A stretch of DNA of 20,034 bases, taken from Proteiniphilum sp. UBA4977. Its GTDB lineage: Bacteria > Bacteroidota > Bacteroidia > Bacteroidales > Dysgonomonadaceae. Both the position numbers and the translations under genes were made by a program. Each line of letters starts with the position of its first letter. Position 1 is the stretch's first letter. Below, piece by piece: positions 1 through 7,264 of this stretch. Where the stretch lies: NCBI GenBank assembly GCA_002398565.1, contig DGZP01000053.1, forward strand, positions 2,581 through 22,614. Reading direction: 5' to 3'. The notes beneath the pieces were generated by a model that was not told where the DNA came from, did not search any database, and worked only from the letters and a program-made list of their open reading frames with translations.

Positions 1-516
1 GTTGAGAATTGGGAGTTTTTTCCTGATGAACTAACGTCTGTAAATTGGGGTGAGGAGATCGTTCCCTTTATAGAACGGACAAATCTGGATAAGAAAAGAA
101 ATAATGATGAGGAAACACTATTTGGTGTATTGAAAAATATTCGATTCCCGAATGTCAGAAAATGCAGTGAGTTAGAATCTTGTGAATGCCCAATATTGCA
201 ACTTGCTGATCTATTTGCTGGTATAATTAGACTATCATTCGTAAAAAGTGAAAAATTCTGCAGTTGGTACTATGATAAGATCAATGGGAGTTCTTTATTT
301 AATGAACTGATTCCATTATCAAAGAGTGAAATTGCAAAATTTGAAGCGATGTATCATTTTAAGAAATTGTGTGATCATTATTCAATGGGTCTCAATCTGA
401 GTGATGACAAACATTTCAAGGTTTTCAATAAACGATGTGGACTTTGGATATGGTTTTATGAACCTCAGGGTGACTATGACAAAGCACCAACAAAAAATTC
501 AGTGAAAATTGATTAG
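1..516 (+). CDS. DUF3800-like protein, 3' end only
   Basis: The frame is open from the first base of the window to the TAG at 514-516, giving the last 171 residues of a protein whose start lies outside. A TTG at 130 is not needed as a start because the frame is open upstream. The best clue is ILQLADLFAG at visible residues 66-75, which resembles the C-terminal QxAD-x-aG block of DUF3800 proteins, a family with a predicted RNase H-like fold often found in mobile or defence neighbourhoods; that assignment is family knowledge plus inference. Downstream of it are an aromatic stretch (WYYDKI) and a polar C-terminus. DNA is AT-richer than in the housekeeping genes further right, fitting an accessory origin. 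Function unknown; the N-terminal catalytic part cannot be seen. Confidence 0.6.
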   Translation, partial: VENWEFFPDELTSVNWGEEIVPFIERTNLDKKRNNDEETLFGVLKNIRFPNVRKCSELESCECPILQLADLFAGIIRLSFVKSEKFCSWYYDKINGSSLFNELIPLSKSEIAKFEAMYHFKKLCDHYSMGLNLSDDKHFKVFNKRCGLWIWFYEPQGDYDKAPTKNSVKID

Positions 517-1328
517 AGAGCCAAACCAGACAATGAAATCCACTACCTCTTCATTTCTCCCTGTAAAAGTGATATCGCCGGAATGGATAATCACATCATG
601 TAATCAAGTTGAAATAATTTCTGCTCCAGCCATTGTTTTTTTATAAGATAATTGCATCTTTACAAAAATAAGTACAGAGGTTATGATCAATAAAAATCAA
701 ATAGTAAAAATCAAATAGTATGAATGGAAGAAGCTTTATAAACTACCTGGTTGCCACTGGTGCAACGACTATAATCCCCGGGATGAATATGCATATTTTT
801 CCTGCAGTGAAAGAGATAAACACTCCACAATAAGCAGGAAATTAGTTGGATTATCATACGCTGGATCATATAACTTTTATCCGGATCAAACTCAGCTATC
901 CGCGTCTGGTGAATCGCAATTCCAGCAGAGGAATCCACGGTTACGGTCCGGATCTCACGGTATGCACCTTATATACCCAATAAGTGGCCAGGGGTATAGG
1001 TCAGTTGAGGGGTTCTGAAAAGGATGCGTGAGTGGCTGGATAACAATCGTCGGAGGAATACGCTATTGGCTGACGGGGAGGTTCATCCGGATCTGATGTT
1101 GGCATTGGAGATGGGTAAGAATGGACATCTGGATGTTTACCTTAATGATATCATGGGATACGGTTTCACGAATGGAGAGCCTTGATGCCTGTCCTGAAAG
1201 AGTACAAACTCCTTGCTTCACCATATAATTGGAGGGATTATCTGAAAACAATATATACCATGCATCTTGCCGGTGGTTTGGGCAATACCTGCACCATGCC
1301 ATTTCGACGAAGATGTTGACCGGGTATC
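517..1328. other. Gene-poor stretch with no recognised gene
   Basis: About 0.8 kb separates the DUF3800-like gene from the AraC regulator. I see no RNA gene or transposase. Several short open pieces exist: a plus-strand frame open from 722 to the TGA at 1016-1018 with no convincing start, a 53-codon ORF at 1024-1185, and a 44-codon ORF at 1185-1319 that overlaps it by TGATG. The two small ORFs have sensible amino-acid make-up but match no family I know. The layout (successive fragments in one direction, changing frame) is what a decayed gene looks like, but it could equally be non-coding. A 14-bp tandem repeat lies at 691-718. Confidence 0.4.
691..720. repeat. 14-bp tandem duplication (2 copies)
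   Basis: The unit TAAAAATCAAATAG occurs twice without a gap at 691-704 and 705-718, followed by the first two bases of a third copy. Each unit contains TAG. It probably arose by slippage and lies inside the gene-poor stretch, so no coding effect is evident. Confidence 0.85.
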
Positions 1329-2435
1329 CTACTGAAATGTGGCGCCGGCCTGCCTCTTTTGAAAATAGTCTGACGGGGTTGTGCCTGTATACTGCTTGAA
1401 ATTGCGAAGTGCTGTGTTACGCGAACGGTAACCGACAAAGAAGAAGGCTTCCTGATAATTGGACGATAAACCGGATCCAGCCTGCTGCACAAAATCGTGG
1501 ATGCGCAACCTGTTGATGAATTGGGTGTAATTTTCATATCCACACTCCTGTATGGTTTGAGACAGGGTGGTACGGTTCGTATAGAGCGCAGATGCCAATC
1601 GGGTGAGAGAGAGATCGGGATCGCGCCAGGCGCTGTTGTTTCTCATATAGGCATCGAGCCGCTCCGCCAGCGCTGCATTCTTGGATGCTACAATTGCTGT
1701 TGCAAAAGGAGTGGTAGGTCTTAAAAATGCTTCCTGTAAGACAGATTCATCCGCTGTTTTTGCCAACAACCGGTCAAACAATTCCATGTATACAATGTAA
1801 AGACTACAACCGACACTGACATAGTAGTAAAGGGTATGAACCAGCGGATGGTTGAATGTGAGTAGCATAAGGTATGCGAGAATGTTGATATAGAATGCGG
1901 AAGCATATTTCTTCAACCAGACACGATCGGTGTTGCTGTTGTGCCCGATGCGCTGAATGAAAATGACAAGCAACCCCGGTGTAAAAAGAAGCAGACAGAG
2001 GAACAGGCAGAACCAGACCTCAAATGGACCCACATTGGCAATCATTTCCGGAAGCGATGAATAGGAGTTATAGCGCACGCCCGCAAAGTAGGTGATCAGA
2101 TAGAGCGTGAGTAAAAACAGCCAAAAGGCATATAGTTGTACGATGCGAGAGAAATTGAGCCACCCGGGACGGATCACCTCGATGGGATACATGATGTATG
2201 AGACTACCATGAAGTTCCCTATCAACAACATCTTCGTGGAAACAACAAGCTCCGGATCGTACCCTTTGCTCACGGCAATGAATCGTGGAATATAATTCAA
2301 CACGGAGAAGAAGACGATAATGGCCAGTATGAGACGTGAACGCTCCCCTGACTTACGACGGACAAGCAACAACAACGAGGAAAGCAGGCAAACCAGTGCC
2401 CCGGCAAAGATTGTGGCTAAATATACGGATTGCAT
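1329..2435 (-). CDS. Seven-helix membrane-bound AraC-family regulator
   Basis: 368 residues. The first 217 or so contain about seven hydrophobic segments (roughly 2-24, 35-55, 68-88, 100-120, 140-160, 177-197, 200-217). The C-terminal 100 residues are a two-helix-turn-helix AraC/XylS DNA-binding domain: first HTH near 275-296 (SLTRLASALYTNRTTLSQTI), second near 324-347, ending in the usual GTTPSDYFQK block. This arrangement is a known Bacteroidota type in which a membrane sensor is fused directly to the DNA-binding domain; the signal is unknown. I chose the ATG at 2435 because the longer frame begins at a TTG (2480) and adds 15 non-hydrophobic residues. It stands alone on the minus strand, so it may act on neighbours or at a distance; no target gene can be named. 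Confidence 0.88.
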   Translation of the reverse strand: MQSVYLATIFAGALVCLLSSLLLLVRRKSGERSRLILAIIVFFSVLNYIPRFIAVSKGYDPELVVSTKMLLIGNFMVVSYIMYPIEVIRPGWLNFSRIVQLYAFWLFLLTLYLITYFAGVRYNSYSSLPEMIANVGPFEVWFCLFLCLLLFTPGLLVIFIQRIGHNSNTDRVWLKKYASAFYINILAYLMLLTFNHPLVHTLYYYVSVGCSLYIVYMELFDRLLAKTADESVLQEAFLRPTTPFATAIVASKNAALAERLDAYMRNNSAWRDPDLSLTRLASALYTNRTTLSQTIQECGYENYTQFINRLRIHDFVQQAGSGLSSNYQEAFFFVGYRSRNTALRNFKQYTGTTPSDYFQKRQAGATFQ

Positions 2436-2477
2436 GATTTTTCTAAATATATTGTTACACCCACCAATTTCCAGACA

Positions 2478-2485
2478 CAAAAATA
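2478..2485 (-). promoter_or_regulatory. Candidate -7 box for the AraC-type gene
   Basis: On the minus strand the octamer TATTTTTG fits the Bacteroidota -7 consensus TAnnTTTG, about 40 bases before the chosen ATG at 2435. No TTG element is visible at the usual 19-21 base spacing, so support rests on the -7 box alone in AT-rich DNA. Confidence 0.35.
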
Positions 2486-2561
2486 ATTTTTTATTTTCAA
2501 TTCTTGTTAATATGACACCCTCATTTTGTAATTATGGAACACTCCCAATCAGGGTATTGGT

Positions 2562-2569
2562 TAGTTTTG
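2562..2569 (+). promoter_or_regulatory. Candidate -7 box for the four-cysteine protein gene
   Basis: TAGTTTTG, followed by CATC, fits TAnnTTTG and lies about 100 bases before the preferred start at 2666. No clear -33 TTG is found at the expected distance. Confidence 0.35.
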
Positions 2570-2665
2570 CATCTTGAAAAGTGTCTGTTTTTCTAAATGA
2601 ATCTATCCTGTATGTACAAGAATGTTTTGTTGAATAAAAAAAGTCAAATTTATCACCGGTCTGTC

Positions 2666-2962
2666 ATGAAGGAAAAGCAGAATATAGGAATTAACCTGTT
2701 CCAGCTGGCTGTGCTTCTCGATGTGGACGAAAAACACTTTTATAATTTTGTGATTAATAACAGTGTGTACTGCTTTCAATGTAGAGGGATTGCAAGCAAG
2801 GGGATTGAGGTGGAGGAGATTTATCTGACCGAACGGAACGACATTCGGGTGCAGGGCAGGTGCCGGATTTGTAAAGGTACGGTGGGGCGCCTGTTTGCAT
2901 TTGGTGATAAGAAAGAGTTTGATGAGAAAGCCTGCCGATTACGGGAATCGATCAGTCCATAA
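2666..2962 (+). CDS. Small four-cysteine (zinc-ribbon-like) protein of unknown function
   Basis: 98 residues from the ATG at 2666; the frame also offers an ATG at 2597 (121 residues). I prefer 2666 because the broken second copy at 3652 begins at the equivalent methionine and the extra 23 residues look like leader sequence. Cysteines at 36, 39, 66 and 69 form two CxxC knuckles 26 residues apart, the spacing of a zinc ribbon. The N-terminus has an Ile/Phe/Leu-rich segment (FQLAVLLDVDE) that recurs in the remnant at 3652. There is no membrane segment or signal peptide. I do not recognise the family; a nucleic-acid or protein adaptor role would be a guess. The stop codon lies inside the first copy of a direct repeat (2945-2971). 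Confidence 0.6.
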   Translation: MKEKQNIGINLFQLAVLLDVDEKHFYNFVINNSVYCFQCRGIASKGIEVEEIYLTERNDIRVQGRCRICKGTVGRLFAFGDKKEFDEKACRLRESISP

Positions 2963-3036
2963 CGACTTCATTCCCCGTACGGTCGTCGTGGGGCGATTTG
3001 CGCACACTTGAATCGATCAGACCATAACGACTTCAC
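2945..3036. repeat. Imperfect 27-bp direct repeat, 65 bp apart
   Basis: 2945-2971 and 3010-3036 match at 25 of 27 positions, both starting GAATCGATCAG and sharing CCATAACGACTTCA; similarity fades over the next few bases. The first copy covers the last codons and stop of the four-cysteine protein gene; the second lies in non-coding DNA before the ATPase pseudogene. It could be a short segmental duplication or a recombination scar. No integrase is nearby to suggest an attachment site. Confidence 0.85.
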
Positions 3037-3078
3037 TGCCGATAGCTGGTCCTTGTAGACGATAACCGTAGCCTACTG

Positions 3079-3507
3079 CCTATCAATAGGGATAAGACGA
3101 CCTGAAAATGGCTGCTTCGGAGCTATGCTAAAACGTTTCTATTCTTGCAAAGAATATATCTATACTTGCAGACATCGTATCAGGCGAGATTTCCATGTCC
3201 AAACCTACTCTCGATGATTAGGTGAATGCCTTGCAAAAGCTGTTTGTCATCAGTAATATTGACGCATGGTCATCTGCTATTCGAAGTAAAACAGCCATTC
3301 GAAGTGGTTACAAGCGGGCTTTTATTGATCCATCCATTGCCGTAGTTATCTCCTTCAATTAAAACAGCTTATCCAGGAATACAATAAGAATGAAAAACAA
3401 GCCTCTTTGCGTCCCCCGATTTGTTAATTATCCTGACCGGTGGTAAAATGGCATACAGTTGCCCCGATGGTGTGAAAATCATTCCAATTACAACCCTTAA
3501 ACCCTAA
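3079..3507 (+). pseudogene. Decayed C-terminal part of a DUF4143/AAA ATPase
   Basis: Three frames must be joined to read it. Frame one (from 3079) gives NRDKTT, a TGA stop at 3103, then KWLLRSYAK. Frame three (from 3132) gives NVSILAKNISILADI, continues through a TAG at 3219 where Tyr is expected, then VNALQKLFVISNIDAWSSA and YKRAFIDPSIAV, ending at 3360. Frame two (from 3365) gives QLIQEYNKNEKQASLRPP. Frame one again (from 3421) gives LLIILTGGKMAYSCPDGV and IIPITTLKP with TAA at 3505. These blocks follow the order seen in DUF4143 domains of AAA_14-type ATPases (LLRSYARN, K-T---Y--AL-KLFV, AW---LRSK, F-DPSLAV, LT----AY---DGV-V-P---L). The ATPase half is missing and an internal segment after the DPSIAV block is deleted. 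Clearly non-functional; intact relatives are generally about 400 residues. Confidence 0.85.
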
Positions 3508-3651
3508 TTTGGTTACTAGTGATTCTGGTACAGGTGAATGTGTGCATAAATTTTGATTGAACTTCTGATTTTTTTCGCATCTTGCACAAGATTTCAAAAA
3601 TTATTATTTCATTCGCATCTTCATCTGTGGAATGAGGCAAAATACTGTGCT
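3508..3651. other. Intergenic spacer after the ATPase pseudogene
   Basis: No gene is seen. The motif GCATCTTG at 3578-3585 also follows the candidate -7 box upstream of the first four-cysteine gene (2569-2576), so this may be the relic of a matching upstream region of the second, broken copy. Confidence 0.3.
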
Positions 3652-3836
3652 ATGAAGGAATTACCGGAAATATCGATCGACCAGTTTCAGTTGGCGGTGC
3701 TGCCCGACGAGGAGGCCTGCCGCTTCCGGCGATCGGGATCATTGACTCACCGGAGTTCGTGCGGTACATGGCCACCCAGGTGGACGAGATGAAGGATGCA
3801 CTGCCGCAAGAATCAATCAAAAACCAATACAAATGA
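3652..3836 (+). pseudogene. Broken second copy of the four-cysteine protein N-terminus, plus an unidentified tail in another frame
   Basis: From the ATG at 3652 the translation MKELPEISIDQFQLAVLPD matches the start of the protein at 2666 at 12 of 19 residues, including an identical FQLAVL. Both CxxC knuckles are missing, and this frame soon degenerates and stops at 3792. A different frame, open from 3636, gives a protein-like tail (GLPLPAIGIIDSPEFVRYM, then ATQVDEMKDALPQES) ending at the TGA 3834-3836, which overlaps the ATG of the next gene as ATGA. I read this as a gene remnant: either a frameshifted paralogue, or a paralogue start fused by deletion to the end of another gene. The ATGA overlap suggests that the original upstream gene was translationally coupled to the acyltransferase. 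Identity of the tail is unknown. Confidence 0.55.
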
Positions 3837-4966
3837 ATATGCTACAATCTAGATCAATTCCACAAGACCGCTTGGCATCATTGGACATCCTTCGCGGGTT
3901 GGACCTGTTTATGCTTGTTTTCTTTCAACCGGTATTCGTTGCCTTCGCAAGACATGGGGCTGAACTTCCCGTTTTTTCATTCCTCCTTAATCAATTTGGA
4001 CATGCCGACTGGGCAGGCTTCACAGCGTGGGATCTGGTGATGCCGCTATTCCTTTTCATGGTGGGAACAGCGATGCCGTTTTCATTTGAGAAATATCTGA
4101 CTAATCCAGATAAAATGTTTATTTACAGGAAAATAGCCAGACGTTTTATCATCCTGTTTATTTTGGGTGCGGTTGTCCAGGGGAAGTTGCTAAGCTTCGA
4201 CCCGAAGGAAATACGCATTTATACGAATACACTGCAGGCGATTGCCGTGGGTTATGTCATTGCCGCGATGATGCTGCTTCATCTGTCGAAACGATGGCAG
4301 ATTGCCATAACTGCCTTGCTGCTCATCGCCTATTGGGCATTGCTTACTTTCCTGGGTGATTTCAGCCAGGACGGTAACTTTGCAGAAAAGGTCGATCGTA
4401 CGATACTGGGGAGGGTGAGGGATGGTGTTTTTTACACGGAAGACGGGATTTGGCATTTCTCGGATAGCTACCGTTACACCTGGATATTGACTAGTTTGGT
4501 GTTTGGTGTGACAACCATGTTCGGTGTATTTGCCGGACAAATCATGAAATATGGAACCGATAAACTGAAAAACAGCCAGTGGCTGCTTATGATTGGAATT
4601 GCCTTGCTTCTTGCCGGGTGGCTGTTGAGCTTCCAGACGCCCATCATCAAAAAGATATGGTCAGCAAGCATGACCTTGTGGTCGGGCGGTTGGTGTTTCC
4701 TGCTGATGGCCCTGTTTTACTACGTGATCGATTATAAAGGCAGGTCGAAAGGATTGAACTGGCTGAAGATATATGGCATGAACTCCATTCTTGCCTATAC
4801 ACTCGGTATGGTTATCAACTTTCGAAGCGTGGCAAAATCTCTGTTGTGGGGACTGGAAAAATATACTGGCGATTACTATGATGCAACAATCACATTGGCC
4901 AATTTCCTTATCCTCTTCCTTATTTTACATTTTATGTATAAGTTAAGGATTTTCATAAAGATATAG
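3833..4966 (+). CDS. DUF5009 / HGSNAT-like membrane acyltransferase
   Basis: 377 residues, around ten hydrophobic helices. N-terminal signature SLDILRGLDLFMLVFF (16-31) followed by FGHADWAGFTAWDLVMPLF (55-73) and FMVGTAMPF is the hallmark of the heparan-alpha-glucosaminide N-acetyltransferase-like family (DUF5009, related to acyltransferase 3), in which a membrane His takes part in acetyl transfer across the membrane. His57 is the likely counterpart (inference). In Bacteroidota such proteins commonly sit in glycan-use loci and may acetylate amino sugars; the substrate here is not shown. The start at 3833 overlaps the stop of the preceding remnant frame (ATGA). With the upstream gene broken, its own promoter is unclear. 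A hairpin follows the gene at 4982-5003. Confidence 0.82.
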   Translation: MNMLQSRSIPQDRLASLDILRGLDLFMLVFFQPVFVAFARHGAELPVFSFLLNQFGHADWAGFTAWDLVMPLFLFMVGTAMPFSFEKYLTNPDKMFIYRKIARRFIILFILGAVVQGKLLSFDPKEIRIYTNTLQAIAVGYVIAAMMLLHLSKRWQIAITALLLIAYWALLTFLGDFSQDGNFAEKVDRTILGRVRDGVFYTEDGIWHFSDSYRYTWILTSLVFGVTTMFGVFAGQIMKYGTDKLKNSQWLLMIGIALLLAGWLLSFQTPIIKKIWSASMTLWSGGWCFLLMALFYYVIDYKGRSKGLNWLKIYGMNSILAYTLGMVINFRSVAKSLLWGLEKYTGDYYDATITLANFLILFLILHFMYKLRIFIKI

Positions 4967-4981
4967 ATATAAAGCATAAAG

Positions 4982-5003
4982 GCCTGTATTGCGACATACA
5001 GGC
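4982..5003 (+). terminator. Hairpin after the acyltransferase gene
   Basis: GCCTGTAT and ATACAGGC form a perfect 8-bp stem around a 6-base loop, starting 16 bases after the stop codon. The following bases are only moderately T-rich (TCTTCGAATTCTCTT), so it is a plausible but not strong intrinsic terminator. Confidence 0.6.
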
Positions 5004-5139
5004 TCTTCGAATTCTCTTGACCCGTTCAGGGAGGGTTAAAATAAAAAGAATTCGGGACTATCCAAGAACAATTTATTTCTTTGCATGGTTCTAAAAATGT
5101 ATCTGGACTGCATCAGGTACATCATAAAATTACCAGATT

Positions 5140-5511
5140 ATGAACGCAATGAAAGATTTTGAAACAAAGAACCGGGAAACGGAAAAATATCCTGACCCGG
5201 ACACAGATATGGATATGGACCTGGATGAAGATTTTGATGAAGATCTGTATACAGACTCGGATGAGAATCTGGAATGGGATCCTGAATTGGATATGGACCT
5301 GGACCTGGAGATCGATCCCGACCAAAGCGAAGCCAGCAGATACAACGAAGAAGAATTCCTCGACTCCAATGATCAGGTAAATGAAAATGATTCATTAAAG
5401 AGACACGGTGACTATCGTGAAGGAGATTCCGACAGTGAGTATCCCGCACATGGTGAGGAAAGGAATATTCCTCGAAAAGGTAGAGACAATGAAAACAGAG
5501 TTGTCAACTAA
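5140..5511 (+). CDS. Highly acidic low-complexity protein
   Basis: 123 residues, of which I count 25 Asp and 19 Glu (about 36% acidic). Asp occupies every second position from residue 19 to 35, and a second alternating acidic block runs from 51 to 61. The C-terminal half is hydrophilic and more mixed in charge (Arg, Lys, Asn, Glu). There is no signal peptide, membrane segment or cysteine. At DNA level the alternating pattern comes from GAT-ATG-GAC-CTG-like codon repeats. I recognise no family; it could be a disordered metal-binding, charge-buffering or DNA-mimic-like protein, all speculative. An A/T-rich leader with a weak TTTCTTTG box precedes it. Its stop overlaps the pirin stop by three bases on the opposite strand. 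A spurious low-complexity frame remains possible, though the upstream ATG and uninterrupted length favour a gene. Confidence 0.6.
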   Translation: MNAMKDFETKNRETEKYPDPDTDMDMDLDEDFDEDLYTDSDENLEWDPELDMDLDLEIDPDQSEASRYNEEEFLDSNDQVNENDSLKRHGDYREGDSDSEYPAHGEERNIPRKGRDNENRVVN

Positions 5512-6383
5512 TCCTTGTGTTTAATAAAAGTGCCGCGGTCCAGTTCGTTGAAAGCCTGTTCCAGTTCTTCCCGGGTGTTCATCACAATGGGACCGCCCCA
5601 GGCCACGGGTTCACGAAGCGGTTTGGCTGCCAGTAACACAAAGCGGGCGCCCTGACTCCCTGAGCGTACAACAACTGCATCGTTTGTCTCTGCATCCGGA
5701 GTGGTGGAACGAAATAAAACGGCACACGATTTCTCTTCAAAATCCTGCAGGAGATCATCCACCGCCAATGTTCCGTCAAGCAGATAAATGAACAGCGTTT
5801 CGTCGTTCGGGGTTTCTCTGTATGTCCATGTACTGTCGGGTGCGAGATCAATATCAAGGTAGGTTACCTTTACATACTTGCCTTCAAAGACACCTTTTGT
5901 TCCTTTATAGGAACCTGCCAGTATTCTGACGGTCGCCTTTTCTTCCTGTGTAACGACAATCTTGTCCTGCGTAATATCACCGTAGGCGGGTTCGGTCATC
6001 TTGTCTTTTGCAGGCAGGTTTACCCAGAGCTGGCAACCCAGCATCCTCACCGACGCCTTCGGCATTTCCTGATGAATAATTCCCGTGCCGGCTGTCATCC
6101 ACTGACACTCCAGGTCACGGATGGTCCCCTTGTTGCCCAGACTGTCGCCATGTTCGATCTTGCCTTTTATCAGATAGGTGACTGTTTCAATACCTCTGTG
6201 GGGATGCCAGGGAAAACCTTTGATGTAATCCTTTGGATCAGTGGAATCAAATCCGTCTAACATGAGAAACGGATCGAAATCGGAAATGGTCGCTGCCCCA
6301 AGTACCCTGCGTAGACGCACACCGGCACCGTCTACCGCATGTTGTCCTCTCACAATTTGAGTCGCTTTTCTTTTATTCATCAT
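5508..6383 (-). CDS. Pirin family protein (bicupin)
   Basis: 291 residues, the usual pirin length. The N-terminal cupin carries the family's metal ligands: His60 and His62 in FPWHPHRGIETVTY and His104 and Glu106 in GTGIIHQEMP. The C-terminal half matches the pirin C-terminal domain, with WGGPIVMNTREELEQAF near the end. Bacterial pirins are Fe-binding cytoplasmic proteins; some have quercetin 2,3-dioxygenase activity and others modulate metabolic enzymes, and the role here is not determined. The frame begins with two ATGs (6383 and 6380); A-rich DNA with AAAGG immediately precedes the first. The gene is convergent with the acidic protein gene and divergent from the membrane-protein cassette, with a 266-base upstream spacer. 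Confidence 0.93.
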   Translation of the reverse strand: MMNKRKATQIVRGQHAVDGAGVRLRRVLGAATISDFDPFLMLDGFDSTDPKDYIKGFPWHPHRGIETVTYLIKGKIEHGDSLGNKGTIRDLECQWMTAGTGIIHQEMPKASVRMLGCQLWVNLPAKDKMTEPAYGDITQDKIVVTQEEKATVRILAGSYKGTKGVFEGKYVKVTYLDIDLAPDSTWTYRETPNDETLFIYLLDGTLAVDDLLQDFEEKSCAVLFRSTTPDAETNDAVVVRSGSQGARFVLLAAKPLREPVAWGGPIVMNTREELEQAFNELDRGTFIKHKD

Positions 6384-6599
6384 CCTTTATTTTATGGTTA
6401 CTGTACAAAACCCCGATCAGGAAAGGAAAGAAAGACCAATAAAATATGGTTTTTCATTAGTTAAAGATACCGGAATTTTTTTTAAAAGGCAAAATAAAAG
6501 TATATAATTCAAGCGGCCGAGTATTAAAAAACATTCTTTTTCTCGATCTTCTATGACAATGAGTTTCTTCTGTAAGGAATCATTTTTTTTGATATAAAC

Positions 6600-6630
6600 T
6601 TGCAAGCTATTTTTTTTATCTTTTACTTTG
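6600..6630 (+). promoter_or_regulatory. Bacteroidota-type promoter for the membrane-protein cassette
   Basis: A TTG at 6600-6602 is followed after 20 bases by TTACTTTG at 6623-6630, matching the -33/-7 layout (TTG, 19-21 bases, TAnnTTTG) with one change in the -7 box. Transcription would begin near 6637, leaving a short leader before the ATG at 6650. The region is strongly AT-rich. Confidence 0.55.
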
Positions 6631-6649
6631 CAATTCAAAGTACTTTTAT

Positions 6650-7261
6650 ATGGAAAAAGAAAAATATTTAGACGACCTGAGTGAGATTCGAAAGATCATG
6701 AATCGTAGTGCCCGGTTCATCTCCCTCAGTGGCCTTTCGGGTGTATCGACAGGATTGATCGCCCTGGCTGGAGCCTTGCTGGCCCATCAAATGGTTTTCA
6801 GGCATCACGATTACCTGATATATGGAGCGGTGTGGGCCGACCTGAAAAATCCAGCCAGTTTGCTGCTGATTGCATTAGGCACGTTGTTGTTATCGATTGT
6901 CAGTGCCGTCTGGTTTACTGGTAGAAAGAGCAGAAAGGAAAACCAGCGTGTATGGGATAATCAGGCAAAGCGACTCCTGATTAATTTGCTGATTCCTTTG
7001 ACAACCGGTGGTATTCTTTGTCTAATACTTCTATTCAAAGGATATGTGGGTTTTCTTCCCGGATTGACATTGATCTTTTACGGTCTGGCACTGGTAAATG
7101 GCAGCCATTACACGTTTAGTCATATCCGGTATCTGGGAATTGCAGAGATTGTGCTGGGTCTTACGGCGTTCCTCTTTATCGGACAGAGCCTTTACCTGTG
7201 GATGTTGGGCTTTGGCGTGATACAGATGATTTACGGTGTGCTGATTCAGCGGAAAGGATAA
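6650..7261 (+). CDS. Six-helix integral membrane protein of unknown function
   Basis: 203 residues. A short polar N-terminus (EKYLDDLSEIRKIMNRSARF) leads into about six hydrophobic segments (roughly 26-50, 69-90, 109-130, 135-150, 161-179, 183-200). No catalytic motif is recognised. The next gene starts four bases after its stop, so it is almost certainly co-transcribed and perhaps coupled with the winged-helix gene. Comparable membrane protein plus small winged-helix pairs are familiar in Bacteroidota, and the partner may control this operon or be tethered by the membrane protein; both are inferences. Confidence 0.8.
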   Translation: MEKEKYLDDLSEIRKIMNRSARFISLSGLSGVSTGLIALAGALLAHQMVFRHHDYLIYGAVWADLKNPASLLLIALGTLLLSIVSAVWFTGRKSRKENQRVWDNQAKRLLINLLIPLTTGGILCLILLFKGYVGFLPGLTLIFYGLALVNGSHYTFSHIRYLGIAEIVLGLTAFLFIGQSLYLWMLGFGVIQMIYGVLIQRKG

Positions 7262-7264
7262 GCG

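Noticed and set aside
2945..3036. Direct repeats as an integrase attachment site or CRISPR start
   Set aside because: Only two copies with a single 65-bp interval, no integrase, no cas gene and no tRNA nearby.
5122..5449. Long minus-strand frames rich in Ser/Arg or Ile/Arg opposite the acidic protein
   Set aside because: They mirror the GAT/GAC-rich codons of the plus strand and show no independent protein character; the plus-strand frame has the better start.
5461..5472. Palindrome AGGAATATTCCT as an operator or terminator
   Set aside because: It lies inside the acidic protein's coding region, lacks a T-run, and has no supporting context.
6417..6638. 73-codon minus-strand frame between pirin and the cassette promoter
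   Set aside because: Very AT-rich, overlaps the cassette promoter, and resembles no known family; composition fits translated intergenic DNA.
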